A stretch of DNA of 64,000 nucleotides from JBBQWZ01 sp038210135 (GTDB taxonomy: Bacteria; Acidobacteriota; Terriglobia; Bryobacterales; Bryobacteraceae): NCBI GenBank assembly GCA_038210135.1, contig JBBQWZ010000040.1, forward strand, positions 1-64,000. The letters run 5' to 3'. Position numbers and translations under genes: made by a program. Below are positions 61,459-64,000 of this stretch, piece after piece. Under the pieces are notes generated by a model. It had not been told where the DNA came from, ran no database searches, and worked only from the letters and a program-made list of their open reading frames with translations. Within the stretch, counting starts at the first letter, position 1. Each line of letters opens with the position of its first letter.

Positions 61459-63273
61459 TTAGGTACGGGGAGATTCCGGAACGCCGATGCTTTTCAGCAT
61501 CTGGCGATAACGCGGATCTCTTGCGATGGGAGCGTAGATGGGTGCAACGCCTATGTGGATCATGCGCGGATCGCGCCGCAGCATTGCCTGCTCCAGGTAG
61601 CGGAACATCTTCTCGCGATCGAGATCGAACCAGGCGCGCGCCAGAACGTAAGGCGTAATCGGCCGTGTCTTGGCCATCTTTTCCAGTTGATTCGCGATTC
61701 TCGCGGCGGCGTCCGTCCGTCCCCGGAGCGTCTCAGCGTGCGCCTGCAGCGCCATGAACTCCGGCATGTCGCCAATGGCTACCACGGCCGCCTCGAGTTC
61801 CGAACAGGCTTCGTCGAAGCGCCCTTCGCTTTGCAGGGCGCGGGCTATGCCGAGGTGGGCACGCTGAAATCCGGGATCGAGCTCGATGGCTTTGCGGAAG
61901 AACGCGATCGATTGCTGATTGCGTCCACGCAGCCATTCGACGAAACCGGAACTCGAATGAATGACGACCGAAAGCGGATCGGCTTCGATCGCGCGTTCCA
62001 GTTCGCGGGCCGCTTCCTCGAGGCGGCCCATCGGAGCGAGGTAATCGTAGGCGTACCAATGATGCGCCGTCGCGTACTTCGGGCGCAGCGCCAGCGCTGC
62101 CTGAAAATGGCGGTCGGCCGCCGGCCAGTTCCACCAGTAGCTGGCTTCGATGGAGCCCAGTGAAACGTGCGCGTCGGACAAACTCCCATCGATCGCCAGC
62201 GCGCGCAAAGCGATGTCGCGCGCGAACGGCATTGCCCGGCTGGGATCCTCGACGCCAAGTTTTGCGAGCACGATCCAACTGTCCGCCAATCCCGCATGGG
62301 CGGCCGCATACTCCGGATCGAGGGCGATGGATTGCTCAAACAACGCGATCGCTTTCCGCAGATCGTCGTTGAGACGCTTGTTCCAGAAGTAACGACCTTT
62401 CAGGAACAAGTGATAGGCCTCGAGGCTTTGCGTCGGACGCCGGGTCGAAGTCGGAGTCAGACGCACGCGCAGCGTCTGCGCCATGGCGGCGGCGATCTCT
62501 TCCTGCACCGCGAAGACTTGCGTCGCATCCCGATCGAAGCTCTCCGACCACAGGTATCGGCCGTCGTCGGTCGAAACCAGTTGCGCCGTGATGCGCAGGC
62601 AATCGCCGGACCGCCGGACACTCCCGGTGAGCGCGGTCGGCACGCCGAGGCGGCGTCCGGCTTCGGCGAGGTCCTCGCCCCGTAAACGCGAAGCCGAACT
62701 CCAGGCGACCACGCGAAGGCCGTCCAGTTTCGTGAGAGCGACGATCAGTTCCTCGGTGAGCCCGTCGGAGAAATATTCGTTGTCGGCGTCGCCGGTGAGA
62801 TTGATAAACGGCAGGACGGCGAGTCCGGGCGTGACACTGCGCGCCAAATCGCGCGGCGCCGTTTCCAGCGGAGAATCGATCGAAGCGAGACGGGTGTCGC
62901 GGATGACCGGCGCGTAACCGCCCGTCGGAAGGTCGAATCGCAGCGTCTCGTGGCGCCCCTCGGTCGAATAAAACTGGAGCAATTTTTTGCGCAGGCGGCG
63001 CGCTTCGACGCGGACGATCGGGTCCGTGCGGGAGTCGAAGGTTTGCGGTTTATCGAAAACGTCGCAGCCGATCGTGAATTCCTTAAGTTCGGAAGCGTGG
63101 CCGCGCAGGGACTCGGTGACGACGAAAGACAGGAAGCGGGAAAGGCGTTCGGAGCGCCGAAATGCCCGGCTATCGAGCAGGCGCGCAAGCGCCGCGGCGA
63201 TCGCTTCGTCGGAACCGGCGGGATGGTTGGGGCGATTCGGATTCGCGGAACCGGGAAGCGAAACGCTGGTCAT
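61459..63273 (-). CDS. TolB-like/TPR protein with N-terminal regulatory-type domain
   Basis: The 604-residue protein (start at MTSVSLPGSANPN; a frame extends a further 71 codons upstream but looks noncoding) has three parts. The N-terminal domain (about 20-130: LSRFLSFVVTESLRG, LKEFTIGCDVFDK, DPIVRVEARRLRKKL) is a helical module found in acidobacterial and rhizobial signalling proteins. A TolB/FlgO-like domain (about 150-290: LAVLPFINLTGDADNEYFSDG) follows. The rest is eight or so TPR repeats (AYHLFLKGRYFWN, YAAAHAGLADSW). No cyclase catalytic domain is present. It is probably a regulatory or sensory scaffold. Confidence 0.82.
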   Translation of the reverse strand: MTSVSLPGSANPNRPNHPAGSDEAIAAALARLLDSRAFRRSERLSRFLSFVVTESLRGHASELKEFTIGCDVFDKPQTFDSRTDPIVRVEARRLRKKLLQFYSTEGRHETLRFDLPTGGYAPVIRDTRLASIDSPLETAPRDLARSVTPGLAVLPFINLTGDADNEYFSDGLTEELIVALTKLDGLRVVAWSSASRLRGEDLAEAGRRLGVPTALTGSVRRSGDCLRITAQLVSTDDGRYLWSESFDRDATQVFAVQEEIAAAMAQTLRVRLTPTSTRRPTQSLEAYHLFLKGRYFWNKRLNDDLRKAIALFEQSIALDPEYAAAHAGLADSWIVLAKLGVEDPSRAMPFARDIALRALAIDGSLSDAHVSLGSIEASYWWNWPAADRHFQAALALRPKYATAHHWYAYDYLAPMGRLEEAARELERAIEADPLSVVIHSSSGFVEWLRGRNQQSIAFFRKAIELDPGFQRAHLGIARALQSEGRFDEACSELEAAVVAIGDMPEFMALQAHAETLRGRTDAAARIANQLEKMAKTRPITPYVLARAWFDLDREKMFRYLEQAMLRRDPRMIHIGVAPIYAPIARDPRYRQMLKSIGVPESPRT

Positions 63274-63726
63274 CTTTCGCAATTCGTCATTTCCACCCAG
63301 AGAGTCGACGGTGTACGCCGGGGCTCTCTGCTTAATACGTGCGCAGTTGGGTTTCCGCCCTAAGTTTTCGAGAAGAGCACCTGGTTGAGGTGTTTTCCCC
63401 GAAGCGGACACAACGGACAGTTTAGAACCTGGACCGACCAACTCTAGTTGGACTTTTTGATGATTTGAGCGGGTCACCGGGATCAACGAAGATTTGAATT
63501 TGACAAGATTTGGCGCCGCTCGAAGTAGTAGTGCCGCTTATGATTTGAGAGGGTTGGGTGGGCCCTCCGTCCGGGTTAAGGCCTGGTGGTCATTTTGCAA
63601 TTGTGCGATTGTGCGGCGCATTTCCGGCCGGACAAAGCCCATCGTTTCCTGTAACCTAGCAGAAGGTGGACGCGCCTTCCTGTATGACGAAGGAGATATT
63701 AAACCTGGCTGCCGGATCCGGTTGGC
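63274..63726. promoter_or_regulatory. Divergent intergenic region (453 bp) ahead of the ECF sigma gene
   Basis: No gene was recognised. It holds a TTGACA hexamer at 63500-63505 (weakly matched -10 downstream), a 14-bp palindrome CCAACTCTAGTTGG at 63438-63451, and AAGGAG at 63689-63694, which lies too far from the sigma start at 63727 to be its ribosome site. A 17-codon open frame begins at 63684 and overlaps that start, so a leader peptide is conceivable but unsupported. Confidence 0.3.
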
Positions 63727-64000
63727 ATGCTGGTTGAATTTGAAATAATTCAACGCGCCCAGACTGGAGACGCCACGGCCTTTAACCTGGTCGTGCAGGC
63801 GTATCGCAAGCGAATCCTAGGAACCATCGCGCGGCTGATCGGCAGGCCGGAGGACGTCGAAGACGTCGGGCAGGAGGTGTTCTTACGCCTCTATTATTCG
63901 CTCGATCAATTGCGTACCCCGGAAGTGTTCGAGCCTTGGTTGTACCGTTTGACGGTGAATGCCGCCTACGACTACTTGCGGCGGCAAAAGCGCCGGCAGG
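63727..64000 (+). CDS. ECF-type RNA polymerase sigma factor, 3' end beyond the window
   Basis: The first 91 residues are present. They contain the sigma-70 region 2: FNLVVQAYRKRILGTIARLIG, then DVEDVGQEVFLRLYYSLDQL (core-binding and -10 recognition), then FEPWLYRLTVNAAYDYLRRQ. This is the pattern of RpoE-like extracytoplasmic-function sigma factors. Region 4 is outside the window, as would be any anti-sigma partner. The start is the first ATG after an in-frame stop at 63700. Confidence 0.85.
   Translation, partial: MLVEFEIIQRAQTGDATAFNLVVQAYRKRILGTIARLIGRPEDVEDVGQEVFLRLYYSLDQLRTPEVFEPWLYRLTVNAAYDYLRRQKRRQ

Noticed and set aside
63274..63486. 71-codon upstream extension of the TPR protein
   Set aside because: Composition is unlike the protein body and no homologous N-terminal part is known; the later ATG precedes the conserved domain.

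Overview
The window reads as chromosomal DNA of an acidobacterium close to Solibacter/Bryobacter. The taxonomic signals are a secreted repeat protein ending in the domain first described from Solibacter usitatus (TIGR03437 type), a PadR regulator coupled to an 'acidobacterial duplicated orphan permease' (ADOP), two very large Oar-like TonB-dependent receptors with a carboxypeptidase-regulatory N-terminus, TolB-like/TPR proteins, several Tat-exported enzymes, GC-rich codon use with many GTG/TTG starts, and short dispersed GC-rich intergenic repeats. lpxC and the receptors show that the cell has an LPS-bearing outer membrane.

Layout. 1-305: tail of an IS630-type transposase followed by a decapitated Uma2-family gene. 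481-3489: TonB receptor (minus). 3677-8411: asparagine synthetase, ArnT-like and GT4 glycosyltransferases. 8398-11939: a secreted hypothetical protein, an aldo/keto reductase, a BsuPI-domain secreted protein, and a gene broken by two stop codons. 11968-19826: endonuclease IV, leucyl-tRNA synthetase, a Gfo/Idh/MocA oxidoreductase, and a second TonB receptor. 19925-23693: lpxC (minus), polA (plus). 23869-28077: lipoprotein cyclophilin, pgsA-like CDP-alcohol phosphatidyltransferase, a small membrane protein, a YdcF-like protein and an ABC exporter half, all tightly packed. 28074-28255: 91-bp tandem repeat. 28355-31777: giant secreted beta-repeat protein. 32054-35282: LolD-like ATPase coupled to ClpC. 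35499-37475: Tat-exported TPP enzyme. 37522-41779: sugar block (GT2-methyltransferase fusion, glucose-dehydrogenase-like enzyme, TIM-barrel isomerase, NDP-sugar epimerase). 41784-47554: sulfatase, YceI, SixA-like phosphatase, ADOP permease and PadR. 47653-56921: CoA-transferase, DUF72, HrpB helicase, hypothetical, BstA/YfiT, second ABC exporter half, TruB, small secreted protein. 57122-57517: RNase P RNA (minus). 57737-60808: an OmpA-barrel-PKD chimera. 60890-64000: cupin, TolB/TPR regulator-like protein and the start of an ECF sigma factor.

Most of the window is housekeeping plus cell-envelope functions, and I see no prophage, CRISPR array, tRNA or rRNA gene. The points most worth a second look are: two ABC exporter halves that look like the degenerate-site and canonical-site partners of one heterodimer but lie about 27 kb apart; the giant repeat protein with a perfect 10-bp palindrome in its promoter region; a LolD-like ATPase whose stop codon overlaps the clpC start; an OmpA domain placed before rather than after a probable barrel; a GT2-methyltransferase fusion; a Tat-exported TPP enzyme; a DNA polymerase I with a degenerate proofreading domain; and a secreted-protein gene cut by two stops, each explicable as a C-to-T change in a Gln codon. 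None of these amounts to a clearly new multi-gene system on sequence reading alone.
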